Source: Trichostrongylus colubriformis
Taxonomy: Eukaryota > Nematoda > Chromadorea > Rhabditida > Trichostrongylidae
Direction of reading: 5' to 3'
DNA length: 64,000 bases
NCBI GenBank assembly: GCA_963978905.1
Contig: OZ022258.1
Span: 56,776,591 to 56,840,590 of the forward strand
Part shown: positions 20,701-31,765 of the stretch, piece after piece
How the letters are laid out: the number at the start of each line of letters is the position of its first letter
Numbering within the stretch: the stretch's first letter is position 1
The notes under the pieces: generated by a model
Told to the model about the DNA's origin: nothing
Seen by the model: only the letters and a program-made list of their open reading frames with translations
Database searches by the model: none
Position numbers and translations under genes: made by a program

Positions 20701-23700
20701 TGCATAAATAATGCTTACTCGTAATTCACTTACCTCACACAGAGGTTGGCCTTTGTGACTCGTGCGGATTGTCCGGGTCGTTAGAGTCGTCCGACTCGGA
20801 CGATCCGCATAATCGCAAAATCGCAGACGACGCATGTGCGCGCGAGCCAATTAGAAGTGGGTCGCGGCAACTCGTTACGCTGCAGTAGTTCCGTGTGCAC
20901 TACACGAATCTGCAGCGACCCACTACCATTTGGCTCGCCCGAGCATGCGTCGCGGTCTGCGATTTTGCGATTATGCGATCGTGCGAATCGTCCAAGTCGG
21001 ACGGCTCGGACGACCCGGACGATCCGCATGAGTCGCACGGTATAACCGCAGCCTTAGAGACCAAATCCGTAACTGCACACTTTTGGCCACAACAATCTAA
21101 CTTTTATCAAGTTTACTTGTTATGCTATCGAACTCTGTTTTCTCGTGTGATCCCTTTAAGGCAATGAATAGTAGATAAGGTATACATCTGAACTGCCGAT
21201 CTTATTAGACATCTGGTGCATGGTGCACTCGGAAAGGTTGACTAGAAGCGACCCTTGTGCTACAGCTCAGTCGTACCCTACATTCCCTACAAACTCACAG
21301 TACATCCAGTACAGTCACAGTACAACCAAGCAGCCAATTTTGAGCATCATTAGCCTGTACTATATCGTTGGCCCTTCAATATATTGCATTCGACAGGTAC
21401 ATAGTCGAACAAAAAACTACGTCTTTGGATGGAATCTCACTGCATGGCGGGGTATGAGCGAAATTGTTATTCTTGAAGTACAGTCATAACGGGCGCACGG
21501 GTTTGGAAATGGGCACTCGAGTTTTTTTTTTCAGATTATCTGATGATGCAGCAGCCACTCTCTTTAACTCGTACCCGATTCACGACTGGATCCAGAAAAC
21601 CTTTGTCGCATGCTTTCACCATTTCCGTGACACGATGACCAACTTCGGGTGTCCTGTCGCACAGACCCTGCGCTCAACTTCTGGGCGTATCTCAGCCATA
21701 GAAGCCTTCTCATTGGTTGGCTCACAGCCGCTGTCTTCTGACTTCAGTTGGAAGGATCTTTATGCAACTTTGTGTAGGAGCATCTGGTTATTTCAACTCA
21801 TTTTCGGTCACTTTTTAGCATTGTATGATGCACCTTACTTCCCTTTTGCAATCCAGCAGGCAGCTCTATGAAGTTAATGGAATTTTCCATCAGTATTGAA
21901 TCACTATTGCTACTATTCAGATTGAGCTATGATTGACCTAGTGACCTACGTACATTTGTATCTTCTCCACCAGTTTTGATAGGTAAGGTGGACACTTCTG
22001 TTGTGCCGTTGCCCTCCTCTACTTCATCATCGCTTTCCTTTCTCTTTCCCTTCCTTCGCCGTTTTTTATCCAGCTTTTTCTGAAAAACAGAAACTCCTTC
22101 CAATAATATTTCTACATCTTTTTTGTGAAATTCATGTAAAACTTTCTACCTTTCCAGATTTCCTTGTCGGCATCTCATTCTCGCTATCGTTGTCCTTTTC
22201 GGGCTCATTCGTTGTCGCTGTTGTCTCATTCTCATCTTCAGCCTTGTTCTCGATTTCATTATCATCCTCTTCCTCCTTTTCTCTTTGTTGTACTTTTTTC
22301 GTTATCTTTTTCGTCACTCTTCCCTTTTGCTTACTTTTCTTGATTGTGATGGTATTCAGTGGAACGTCGGTTTCGGCTAAATAATCGTCATTCGGCTCCG
22401 CTGTGGTCAGACTTTCAACCTCGTCGGTGATTTGTGCTCCCGCACCTACTGGTTCCTCCAGACTCGGAATTTCCTCTTCTTCAGCTTTATTGGACGTCTC
22501 CCTCGAGCCGTTCATCGTCTCGTCGTAATCATCTGGTTCCATGGTTGTTTCAGCCTCCTCATTTTCCTTTTTCTGTCCAGACTCCTCCGAAATTGAAGCA
22601 ATAGTCTGTCGCAGATTCTGTTTAAGGGCTTCGCTGATATCCTGGCTTCCAGTTCCTGGCTTTATTATATTCTTCACTTTCTTTTTCTTTATTTTTTCTA
22701 TTTTCTTAACTATTTTCTTCTCACTATCATCCATGCTTGATCGGTTATTTTCTGAAGTATCCGACTGCGGTGTTGTACTGACTTCTTCAACATCGACCTT
22801 TACCACCTCCTCATCTTCCTCCACTTCTACAGCTTTATCTTCCTCTACTTCCTTGGTCTTTTTCGATGTTTTCTTCCTTTGTTTCTTTTCCTTCATGTTT
22901 CTTTCTATTGATTTTATGGTGTCAGAGTTTAGTTCAGTGATTTTATGTTTCGGTTTAGCAGTGGTGCTCTTGTCCTCATTGCCATCCTCTTCTTTATCTT
23001 TTACATTCTCGTTCTTCTTTTTCGCTTTGTTTTTCTTCTTCAGCTCCTTCTTTTTTGTCCTCACAACTTCCAATTCTACTTCTTCTACTACCGCTTTAGA
23101 TCCCTCTTCAGAGCTCTTTGTGGTTGTGGTGGACACTATCGTCGTACGTTCCTGAGATTCCTCATCTTGAATAGACTCATCTGAAGAAACATCTACAGAT
23201 TTCCCATCTGTCGTTGTAGAAGTTGACTTCTGTGTAGTCGTCATGAGCTCCTGATCTTCTTCTGAACTGGCTCTCATTGTTGTTATCGGCGCGTCCTTTT
23301 CAGCAGAAAGTACCGCGGTGGTGGTAGTAGGCGTGGATGTCGACGTTGTCCTGGGTTGTTCTTTATCTTTGATTGGCTTCTTTTTATCACCGTTAGGGCT
23401 GTTGAATGCTTCCCACTCCTCATCTGTATCGTAGTCTTGGATCTCTGAGCTCTAAAATAGTGAAGAAATAATAAAAAAATAAAATTAGAAATTATCCATC
23501 AATGAGGAGACTGGTTCATAGACACCGGAGGGAATCAATGCTGATCGCGGAATATGGAAGTCAAGCCGCTAAGTAGTGGAACAGCAGAGAAAAATCTGAA
23601 TCATACGGCCAAAATCGCGTAAAATGGGACCCTCTTCTCCCTCCATTCCTTTCGTCCTCTCTGCTTCACTTGTGCGGCCGAGGGCTAGATGCAGACGACG

Positions 23701-26700
23701 AGGGGCTCTGCCAGCCTAGATGCGAGCCTTAACCTGTCATTGCAGCAACTCGTCCAGTGAAGCGCGATGAGATCGCGAAATTTCGCTGCGCATTATCTCC
23801 TCATGACTGGCTTTCTCATTTACAGAGAACATAGTTTTCAACACTGCTTGCCTCTAATAACGCAGGACAGCGTTTACAGCAATCATTGGAAACAACTATT
23901 TCTTAAAATGGCCAAAACGGAACCAGCCCATTGCGTCCTGAGCGGAATCACAGCCGACTGCGGCAAGTCGTGTTGGTGGCGCCGTGGGTGCGACGCCGCA
24001 AGGCAAAAATTCGACATAGGGCTACACACCCCCCTGGCGAGGACTTAATGTCATTTTGTATTCCATGATACAGTTACAGAGGTGTAGAACATGTTATATA
24101 CATTGTGAGAACTTTTTGGGTTCCCTTGTATGAAATCTTTGGAATATTAATCAGACTTTGGTTCTTTCCCATCGTACAATAGCGCTCTAAAATATTCGGC
24201 CAAATGGGTTTTCACTTGGGTTTTTCACTTTACTAGTTTGGCGCTCAACGGTGAAGATTACGTGGTTAAATGCAATTATTTGTTTTTGGAGTGCCATTCT
24301 TATGCCGTCCCGCTGTGCCGCTGTCATCAAAAGTCTTGTTCTTCCTACAGAATATTGATGTTCTCTGAGGCTTGCTCGTTTTGTTTTTGTAAAGAAAGCC
24401 GTTTTTCTTGACCAAGCCTTTTTCTTTTTCGGGTAAATTCTTGTAAAAAAAACCATGAAAAGAGACAAGCAGCACTCGAATAGAAGGGAATGTTGACAAT
24501 AGGTCCAGGCACCACATATAAAAATTTCGTCAAATTTGGTCGAGTAGAAAAAAGTCATGACAAAAAAGTGTTTGGCCGAATACTTTTAAGCGCTACTGTA
24601 TGTATTGGTTCAAATGTGCAGTACAATCTTGTTTCCTATGTCATGAGGGAGGAGAAGATTTTTACAGTTGCCTCACCAGGCTCCTGACTCCGTGGTAAGG
24701 CGCGTACAGGCAACATCAGTTAGAGATCCTCACCTTCTGCGACTGTATAAACCTATTTCGAGATTTTAATGACTAATAATAAGATAGATTTAGAAGATTT
24801 AGATAAAAGCGGTATATCACAACTCACGATCGCTTCCAGTGACTTATCGATCTCCTTCAATTCCACCAGCGGTGAGCTGGTATCATTTCCACGTAATTCA
24901 GCAGACATCTCAAATCCAGCCACAATATCAACAGAGGATGCATTTGTGATTGCTGTTTGGTTTGAAGTCAGATCCACAGTACTCAGAGTCTGTAGCAAAT
25001 CAGAGCTGTTCATTGCAATGGAAGTCTCACTAATGATGTTGTCGATGATTGCGTCGCTGATTTCCACGCTTGTCACCTCTTTGGTAATCTCTGACGGTTC
25101 GATTCGAGTGACTTTTACTTCTGAAGGTGGAGGGATCAGCTGACTTTTGACGACATCATCACGGCGATTTGTGAAAGGAATCACTCGTGGTGGATGGATC
25201 TCATTCATGTGCCGAGTAATACTCTTGAGAATTTGCTGTTTCCTATGATGCATATCGTTGGGGCGACCACCAGGGCGATGCATTGGCTCCAGCATCTCGG
25301 CGCCTTCCGTCTGTAAAGAGCGTGTTTTGAAAAATTGTGAGGTTATTTGGGAAATGATTCAGGTAGCTCACCACTCTTATCACTCTGATCGGCTCTACTG
25401 GCTTGCGGTTTTCGAATTCATCGCCACCCAAAGCTCGTTCAAACGAATCGATTGGATCACGGTTGAGTGCCTAGAACGTCTCAGATCCGTTTTGCACATT
25501 TCATGCTTTAAGTTGGGTGAAACTGCAGTTTAGAATTGTCTAGCATCTTGGCTTCCATATCGTGAACCTGGTGTGCTAGCAATAGGCTTGGCCACGACAT
25601 AAGTGGTCTGGAGATCGATTCACGCTCCACTCTATCAGAAACTAACCAGCCCTCCATTCTTTTTGCAACCGTCTTCCTACCAATTTTTTTCACCTGGAAC
25701 GATGAAACACTGTTTTGTGTGTCGGCCACACCCCGCAAGTCATTCCATAAGGCAAACTGCCTTATCTCTCTCTACGATTTTGAATGGAACTAGGAAGCAT
25801 GGCGCCTTCCAAATAGGATTGCTCAGCGTTGACTGTTTCATGTTTTCAGGCCATCCAAGTTTTCTGTTTCTGTCTATTTGATTGGCACTCATTGAGGAGA
25901 CTGTTCTGTGAGTGTGGCATTACTATTAATTTTCTCCGCGCTAATGATCACAAATTTTCTGTGGAGATGTGCAGCTCCAAAGGATGATATATCAATATTT
26001 ACCAAAATGAACACTCACTAAGCCTCTTGCACGTGCTCGATGCCGACTTTGTGGATGGCTTGCAGCTCCGCTTATTTGAAACTGAAACTCGTCAGATCTC
26101 TCAATCTGTAAGCCAATGAAAAAGCCAAATGCCTCGTGTAATCTTATATCTCTATCAGTTCCAAAGGGTCCTAGTCACGTGCCAAGGGTAACAATCGTTG
26201 AATTCAAGAAAAAACAAAAAAAAGCACTGGGTATCCAAAGGAATCGTGAACGGGAAACGGGTAAATTGTTTTCTATTTATGTTGCATTTGCTTAGTAGGG
26301 GCCGCATGCGAAATTTCGCGGGAAAAAGTGACAATCCGGCTAAGATACAGCTCTTTGAGGTGGGGTCCGATGGGGCGGAGCTTTAGAGTGAGTGCTCGCC
26401 CCGTCGTCCTCCATTGTTGGAGACGAGCGGAACTGTTTACGTAAATTTCTGTTCTCATCCTGCAAAAACTCATTTTCCGTGCACGGTTCCTCTAACTTTT
26501 GGAATACAGCTTTCGGCAGAATGCCGGTCATATTACAATCAAATGTCAATTGCTTTTTATATTTGTGCTTGGTAACAAAACTAACGGATCGTGGCTGTGG
26601 TACAGGCTGTAACGGTTGTGCTATGGCGCTGTGTATCTGTGGCAATCGTAAATTCAGCTCCATACGCGGTCTCTCCATTCGTTGTTCTGGCGTTGATTTC

Positions 26701-26744
26701 TGATGGCGACGAATGTCACGACCTCCATATATGGCATGAGTCCA
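17711..26744 (-). CDS. Large Lys/Glu-rich protein of unknown function, 11 exons, at least 1,032 aa (5' end missing)
   Basis: Exons in transcript order: 26744-26586, 26105-26019, 25693-25568, 25470-25372, 25310-24828, 23451-22150, 22079-21954, 20655-20547, 18959-18667, 18457-18342, 17909-17711. Each has a consensus or near-consensus acceptor and donor, and phases agree at every join (the first seven exons are all phase 0). An AATAAA at 17641-17636 lies 70 nt past the stop. The N-terminal part is basic (GGRDIRRHQKSTPEQR, SRHRARARGL). Exon 25310 is hydrophilic and Ser/Thr/Asp-rich. Exon 23451 (434 codons) is Lys/Glu/Thr-rich and coiled-coil-like. The C-terminal part is globular and has Cys pairs (VEPCRFCGTKLGNRH). 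The last exon ends in a Lys-rich tail. No catalytic motif or membrane helix. No family recognised. The acceptor at 18960 (ATAG) is the weakest join, and exons may be missed between 20547 and 18959. Confidence 0.6.
17893..17950. repeat. Short tandem array of GCATATATC units at a splice site
   Basis: Four or five copies of a GCATATATC-type unit (12-14 bp spacing). On the minus strand one unit supplies the acceptor GCTCAG and the first bases of the last exon of the Lys/Glu-rich gene (exon start 17909). Confidence 0.6.
19308..19478. repeat. MITE family A, copy (in an intron of the Lys/Glu-rich gene)
   Basis: Left end GCCGCTTTCATACTTTGCGG; right end GCGCAAAGTATGAACGCGGC. The interior carries GGGCGTGGCAGTATG and TCTCCGCACCTTCCC, shared with the 16.5 and 55.9 kb copies. 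Confidence 0.65.
20750..21053. repeat. Large palindromic MITE with CG-rich arms
   Basis: GTGCGGATTGTCCGGGTCG is mirrored by CGACCCGGACGATCCGCA, and the arms continue inward through GTCGTCCGACTCGG, ATTTTGCGATTATGCG-like and GCTCGCCCGAGCATGCG blocks. The centre lies near 20890. Its right flank CGGTATAACCGCAGCCTTAG resembles a family A end. The three mutually mirrored open frames here are artefacts of the palindrome. A shorter relative may lie at 57610-57690. Confidence 0.6.
23930..24045. repeat. Fragment of inverted-repeat element family B
   Basis: GCGTCCTGAGCGGAA, then GACTGCGGCAAGTCGTG, GTGCGACGCCGCAA and ACACACCCC follow the same order as the reverse complement of 4915-5030. Only one arm is evident. 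It lies in the intron 23452-24827 of the Lys/Glu-rich gene. Confidence 0.5.
24175..24600. mobile_element. Tc1-like MITE, family F, copy 1 (426 bp)
   Basis: The ends are TACAATAGCGCTCTAAAATA and TATTTTAAGCGCTACTGTA-like, with TA at each extremity, and the sub-terminal TTCGGCCAAA / TTTGGCCGAA is inverted. The interior matches 30250-30761 closely (shared ATGCCGTCCCGCTGTGCCGC, AGAAAGCCGTTTTTCTTGA, ATGTTGACAATAGGTCCAGG). CAGT...GCTC ends and a TA target fit Tc1-like non-autonomous elements. Confidence 0.7.
26237..26496. repeat. Degraded foldback element, family E, copy 3
   Basis: AAAGGAATCGTGAACGGG, TTTATGTTGCATTTGC, GGGGCCGCATGCGAAATTTC and AGATACAGCTC follow the left arm of 11256-11688, and CTCATTTTCCGTGCACGGTTCC ends it like the right arm. 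The right arm is mostly deleted. It lies in the first identified intron of the Lys/Glu-rich gene. Confidence 0.55.
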
Positions 26745-26749
26745 CTAAA

Positions 26750-29359
26750 ACCAAGTCGGTACGGTCGAGATTTTTAAATATTCAAATGTGTTTTATATGT
26801 CAATAGGCGCGGTAATTATATTAAAGGAAATGCAACTTCAGACTCATGAGCATGCAGAGGCTTTCACCTTCATGACAGTACCACGATACATTGAGATAAC
26901 ACCTTTTTCGTCCGCAATCGTTCAGAGGCGAAATCTGCGTGTGAGCAAGGTTTCTAAGTGTTCGAGAAACCCGCCAAAAGATCAAAGAAGTGGGAGACTT
27001 TGGGTAAACTAAAATTTTCACAAAATTCTTTAATTCATATTAATATGGTACGATAAGAAGCGATATATCATTCAGATCCCGACCGTTTGTAGACGGGTTC
27101 GGTGCAATGGGCGGGGTTGCTACGATGAGGCTTTTGAGCGCCGAAATGTTAGGACAAGCTTACTCCTCCGGCAGGATGTTACTGACTTTTGCCTAATTCA
27201 CTTAGAAGTTGGATTGTAAGCGATGTATTTCACACAGCATAGCGGTGCACCACTAGGCAGAAAATGCCGTGAGCTTGCTACGAGCAGAGCTAAAGCGGGG
27301 TTTGCTTCATTCCAGGTTCTGCTCATTCAATTTACCGTCATGTAGGTAGTGGTATGGACCTTCAACTAAAGCCCGTTCCAGTGTGTGCAAAATTATGGTA
27401 ATATTAGCACAAGGAAAAAAGAAGCTCACATATGGTTTGAAGTCCGTACTGTATTGCTGCGTGTGTGTTTGAGCACATGATATGCCAATAGTACCTGAAT
27501 TAGATGACGAAATTGACCTGTCGTTCAAACCGAATCTGAGGGGTCATTATTGTTTTTCCCTTTCTGAAATCGGCTAATACTGTTCTTTTCTTTCTAAAAT
27601 GGTTCATATTGTCGTGGATTCTTTGAACTGAGTACTGGGAAAATGAAATTGATAATGTTATCCTTTGGCTAATAGCTTTGAGATTAAGCTTTATCCGAGT
27701 TCTGTGGGCAACTGTACAGGATTTGGATGAGTCTGGGCTTAGAAAATGACTGATGAGAGCTCCTTTATGAGATCAAGGAATAATTAGTAAAAATGTTTGC
27801 TGGCATGGGTATGTAGGCGCAGCTATTCCGTTGTCCCTGTCCCAGCCTGTCATATGTCAGGGATTAAATTTCTGCCGCCTAATGTTCGATAGAAAAATTC
27901 AATGTTTTCCAAAAATCATATTGAGAAACTAATTCTGTATGCTCTGAAATAGTATACGACCTCATGTGATACACTTACGACAAAGACAAAATTCGCGTAA
28001 TTTGGACTGTAAAATCTCTCGAGGTCGTGTGCCATAGCAGAGAACACAGAGTTAGTCTGGACTGAAAAGATGATACGTTTGCCTCAAGGAGTACAAAGTT
28101 TTGCTGAACTTCTCAGTCAGGCCAGCCAAAAGAGCAGCCTCGAAGATTATTGCGGTACGAGATCGTCCGATGTCGTGTAGAAGCATAAATTGACCCTGCT
28201 GGAGTCTTCTCAATGGCTTACCTTATTTTTTGTGAAGGTGAGTTGGAAAGAGTATTTTGGGTGGTTATTGTTTCTGCACTGTCAAACGCACTACCCAGAC
28301 CCATTCCAGCAAGTGCAGTTTACCGACTTCTTGGAATGGAAACCCTGTCAGCCTTGACACTGATCTGACTTGTCTTGGCATCCATATTTTTCTTTTCATT
28401 CTCGAGCAGTTTTGGTCGAAAGGCCTAATGCCGGCAGTGCTGCTTTATACGGCCCGAAATCTACCTTTCAGACGCCTGTATAAAGAAAAATTCGGTTTTG
28501 CACGGAGTCGTTAGCACATTCTGGAAATGCAGAAAAAGCCCTCTGAGTGATGTTAGTCTCAAGACAAAAGATGATTCTGTGAGAAGAGCTACAAATATTG
28601 ACGAGAATATAGTCTGCACTCTGGTAAATACTTAATAATGTGAAAGTTGGTGTCACTTAATGAGTCTATCACATCAGCTCTGCCATATTAAAGTGCGCAT
28701 TTCAGAACACTGCTACAGTTGCAGTAAAAGGTGTTACGGTAAACAATTGAAAGCGAAACTGACCATGTTCACATTGAAGTCGAACGTTGACCGGGTATAA
28801 GAGTAACACGAGCACTAACCGCATAGGACCTGATATGGTGTAGAACTATCGTCGTGAAGAATCAGCTCGCCTCTATCAGTAATTGAATTACCATCAGCCC
28901 GGATGAAAGCCCGGGCGTACGGGTCGGTGCGAGGAAAGTCACCCACGCCCCATCACAAAGATCCGAGAGAAAAACCTGTGTGCGTGTGGCTAACGCGGCT
29001 CACTACTGCTATATGTAGGTATTGCGCGTTTGATTTATGAGAGATATGACACGATAATTGATAACGACATGATGATTGATATGCTGACACTGGATAGTGA
29101 AATTTACTTCAACATAAAAACCACTGAAGCTGGAGTTCATGTGAAATAAGTCAATCAAAGTCCTCCGATTCTTTTACGTATTCTCTTTATACTTTCTTCT
29201 TATACCTTTTTCTTTCATTTGCTTCTTTTCTTATCTCAACAAATATCTTTTCGTTGTACTCACTTTACAAACTACCTAAAGTGCTGAATGGGTAAAACTT
29301 TTCGACACATCTGCATTCCGAACCATGGACCTATGCTAACCGAGTAATCATCTGTCCGT
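26750..29359. other. Region upstream of the Lys/Glu-rich gene, no firm gene
   Basis: The missing 5' exon(s) of the minus-strand gene probably lie here or further right. Several short minus-strand stretches look exon-like but lack a matching acceptor or phase: TIGISCAQTHTQQYSTDFKPY with a GTGAGC donor (about 27430-27500), AFDSAETITTQNTLSNSPSQ with a GTAAGC donor (about 28224-28300), and PYARAFIRADGNSITDRGE (about 28840-28940). I could not join them. Confidence 0.25.
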
Positions 29360-29539
29360 TCAATCACGGAGATCAACTGCGGCCTCCTTTATTAGGTGAT
29401 CAGCATTTACACGTATCATCGGACGAGTCTGTCTGCTTATCAGAACTGAGAGCTCCGTCATTTCAAATTCTTCGTCGGAATCGTTCAATAGCTTCATAGC
29501 CAGGGTCACGCAGCATCGAAGGAGCTGAACCCTCTCCTC
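29360..29539 (-). CDS. Candidate terminal exon, weakly proteasome alpha-like, or pseudogene fragment
   Basis: Acceptor TAACACTCAG followed by 59 codons and TGA (29362-29360): EERVQLLRCCVTLAMKLL, NDSDEEFEMTELSVL, ISRQTRPMIRVNADH, LIKEAAVDLRD. The pattern of helix, acidic loop, TELSVL strand and terminal helix is reminiscent of the C-terminus of a 20S proteasome alpha subunit, but similarity is weak and I would not name it. Just upstream, SEVALSSFAIDRVLQLDSEQ is open, yet an in-frame TAG separates it with too little room for an intron, which hints at a pseudogene. Confidence 0.35.
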   Translation of the reverse strand, partial: EERVQLLRCCVTLAMKLLNDSDEEFEMTELSVLISRQTRPMIRVNADHLIKEAAVDLRD

Positions 29540-29908
29540 CTGAGTGTTAGTAATGGGCTAAACTAGTCGCAAATCCTGTTCGCTATCCAGTTGCAACACC
29601 CTATCGATGGCGAAACTCGACAAGGCTACTTCACTCTAATTTCGACACACGGCTCCGATGGACACGTCAGTCATGGGGCGCGCCGGAAAACTCGTCCGCC
29701 GCATATAGTGGGTCCACATCGTGATTCAAGGGCACAAAAACTATAACTGTTTCTACCGCTGCTGGAAATCTTTTCAGTAGAATTCCTAAAATTGGCAAAA
29801 AATGGGCAGATTATCTTTGATCACTGAAGTGCTCATTTTTGAAGTCACATTTCGCGATAATTGGATAGGTCGATTTACCTACCTGTAACAGTAGTTCCTT
29901 AGGGAATT

Positions 29909-30107
29909 AGTCTGGCTGCACATTTTTCGCGTCGCCTCGGTGCGCTATCACGGCTCTATACCTGCTCGAACCCACTCCAACGCCACCCACTTGAGCTCCC
30001 CTATTGGCCAAATGAGCAAAATGGGTGGCGTCGCACTGGGTTTGAGCAGGTGTAGCGGCGTGATAGTGCACCGAGGCGACGCAAAAAAGGATGCAACCTG
30101 ACCAGTT
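29909..30107. repeat. Palindromic MITE, family G, copy 1
   Basis: GCGTCGCCTCGGTGCGCTATC is mirrored by GATAGTGCACCGAGGCGACGC, with inner arms GCTCGAACCCA / TGGGTTTGAGC and CCACCCA / TGGGTGG around a CTTGAGCTCC centre. The same centre (CCACTTGAGCTCCTTATTGG) occurs reversed in 61066-61247. Confidence 0.6.
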
Positions 30108-30249
30108 ACCAAAGGATCCACGGTTCCAAGGAGACAAGTCGACCTACCTCATTATCAAGAAGTGTGCCTTGAACACCGTTAGCCAGACATCAGTCATAAT
30201 TCAGGAAATTGTGTGTCGGATTGACATTGAGCTCCCAAACTGCAACATA

Positions 30250-30761
30250 TACATTAGCGCTCAAAAGTCTTCGGCGAAATGGTCTTTCACTCGGGTTTTT
30301 TCACTTGTAACTTTTTTGCAACTACACCGATTTAAGAGAAATTTTAGTATGTTGTACTTGGAGACACTGCATACTCAATATACTATTTTGGCGCGAAACG
30401 GTCTAGGTTACGTGGTTATATGAAATTTTTTAATTTTGGCATGCCATCGCTATGCCGTCCCGCTGTGCCGCTGTCATCAAAAGTCGTGTTCTTTCTACAA
30501 AATATTAATGTTCTCTGAAGCTTGCTCTTTTTGTTTTTGTATAGAAAGCCGTTTTTCTTGAACAAGCCTCTTACTTTTTTTTGGGTGGTCCTGTAGTAAA
30601 TTCTTGTAAAAAATCATGAAAAGTGGCAAGCGACGCTCAAGTAGAAGGAAATGTTGACAATAGGTTCAGGCACCACATTTTAAAATTTTGTCAAATTTGG
30701 TCAAGTAGAAAAAAAGTTATGACAAAAAAGTTTTGACCCAAGACTTTTGAGCGCTACTGTA
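30250..30761. mobile_element. Tc1-like MITE, family F, copy 2 (512 bp)
   Basis: Ends TACATTAGCGCTCAAAAGTC and GACTTTTGAGCGCTACTGTA, TA at both extremities. Same interior as 24175-24600 but with about 85 bp extra near the left end (GCAACTACACCGATTT to CAATATACTATTTTGG). Confidence 0.7.
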
Positions 30762-30789
30762 GGTGTCCTTGCTCGGTTCAAAATTTTCT

Positions 30790-30965
30790 GAATTCGTCTT
30801 TTTCCATCGCCTAAAACTGCTCGTTGGCGCCAACCAATCCCCTCTATGGGATGTGCCGCGCATCCTAATTTCATTCAAAACGGTGGTGGCAGGTGAATGC
30901 GGATCGGCCTATAAAGTGACCTACCCGAACAGCCGATGTTTAAGTCAAGCTACATATCTTGTGAG
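30790..30965 (+). repeat. Dispersed repeat, family H, copy 1
   Basis: GGCGCCAACCAATC, ATGGGATGTGCCGCGCATC, GTGGTGGCAGGTGAATGCGG, CGGCCTATAAAGTGA and GCCGATGTTTAAGTCA run in the same order as 49930-50075 (GCGCCAATTAATC, TGGGATACGCCACGCAC, GTGGTGGCAGCTGAATG, GGCCTATACAATGA, GCCGATGTATAAGTCA). Shortly after it, CCTCGGTCTTCCCAAAGACCGAGG-type sequence (30971-30994) forms a hairpin. Confidence 0.5.
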
Positions 30966-31730
30966 TATACCTCGGTCTTCCCAAAGACCGAGGTACCAAT
31001 ACGCCTACTCCGGATGGATGCAGGGCTTGTTTGGCCTAGACGGACGCTGATGCGGGATTTGATAATCGCACCATGAGAATAGGAGTGCGCGTCACCTGTC
31101 ACTACCTCCGTCCGCGGGTGCCTAAATCTTGGGAAGTCAAAAATATCTAAGCAAGATTAATGGCTTTTTGGGACTGCCACTGGTGACCATACGGTCGCCT
31201 GCTAGCAGCAAAATCACCGTTTTTCGCATAGGACGAAGGGCTAATCCTTTCACCTTGGAATTGATATGAAGGCTCGTTTATTGGTATTGCTGTGGATTCC
31301 TTTCATTAATGCCCCAAGTATACTGGACCCAGAGAATCTCTCGATTTCGTTGCGATCGTTGTTACTAGTCACCAAAGGACATTGAACATTCGAATACGTA
31401 AGTAACTCGAGACTGGTGCGAATCCAAGGTTCCCAAATGAACCAGTTTGAGAGACTTTTTTCTGTATATGGTCGAGTGCATAAGAAAAGCTATGTAAACA
31501 AATGCACATTTGTATAGCGAAAGGTGAAGATGATCAAACGGGGTATGTACGTTATCGACATCACCATACCCACCAATGAATCATTGCTTATTCGGGGAAT
31601 TTCGCGTTGAAAAAAGGAGATCGATCGATAATGTGACGATGGACAGAAAAAAACGCATTGGTCTCATTAGTTTCTAATTCTTTTATTTAATACCTAGACT
31701 GTTCAAAATTGCACTATGAGCATGCGGAGA

Positions 31731-31765
31731 TGGTGCATTAGGAGCCGATTCGACGTCGCGCCGCG
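31731..31765. repeat. Partial copy of the 3455 inverted-repeat family
   Basis: GGTGCATTAGGAGCCGATTC and then GACGTCGCGCCGCG match the left arm of 3455-3595 (GGTGCACAAGGAGCCGATAC, GACGTCGCGCTGCG). Confidence 0.45.

Noticed and set aside
20781..21167. Overlapping frames rich in Arg, Ser and Val
   Set aside because: They arise from the palindrome at 20750-21053.
21464..21871. 135-codon plus-strand frame
   Set aside because: No motif on either strand; it lies inside an intron of the Lys/Glu-rich gene and the start overlaps a T-run.
22541..23155. 204-codon hydrophobic Ser/Phe-rich plus-strand frame
   Set aside because: Exact antisense of the Lys/Glu-rich exon; the Phe/Ser composition is what complemented Lys/Glu codons give. 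It has no splice or start context.
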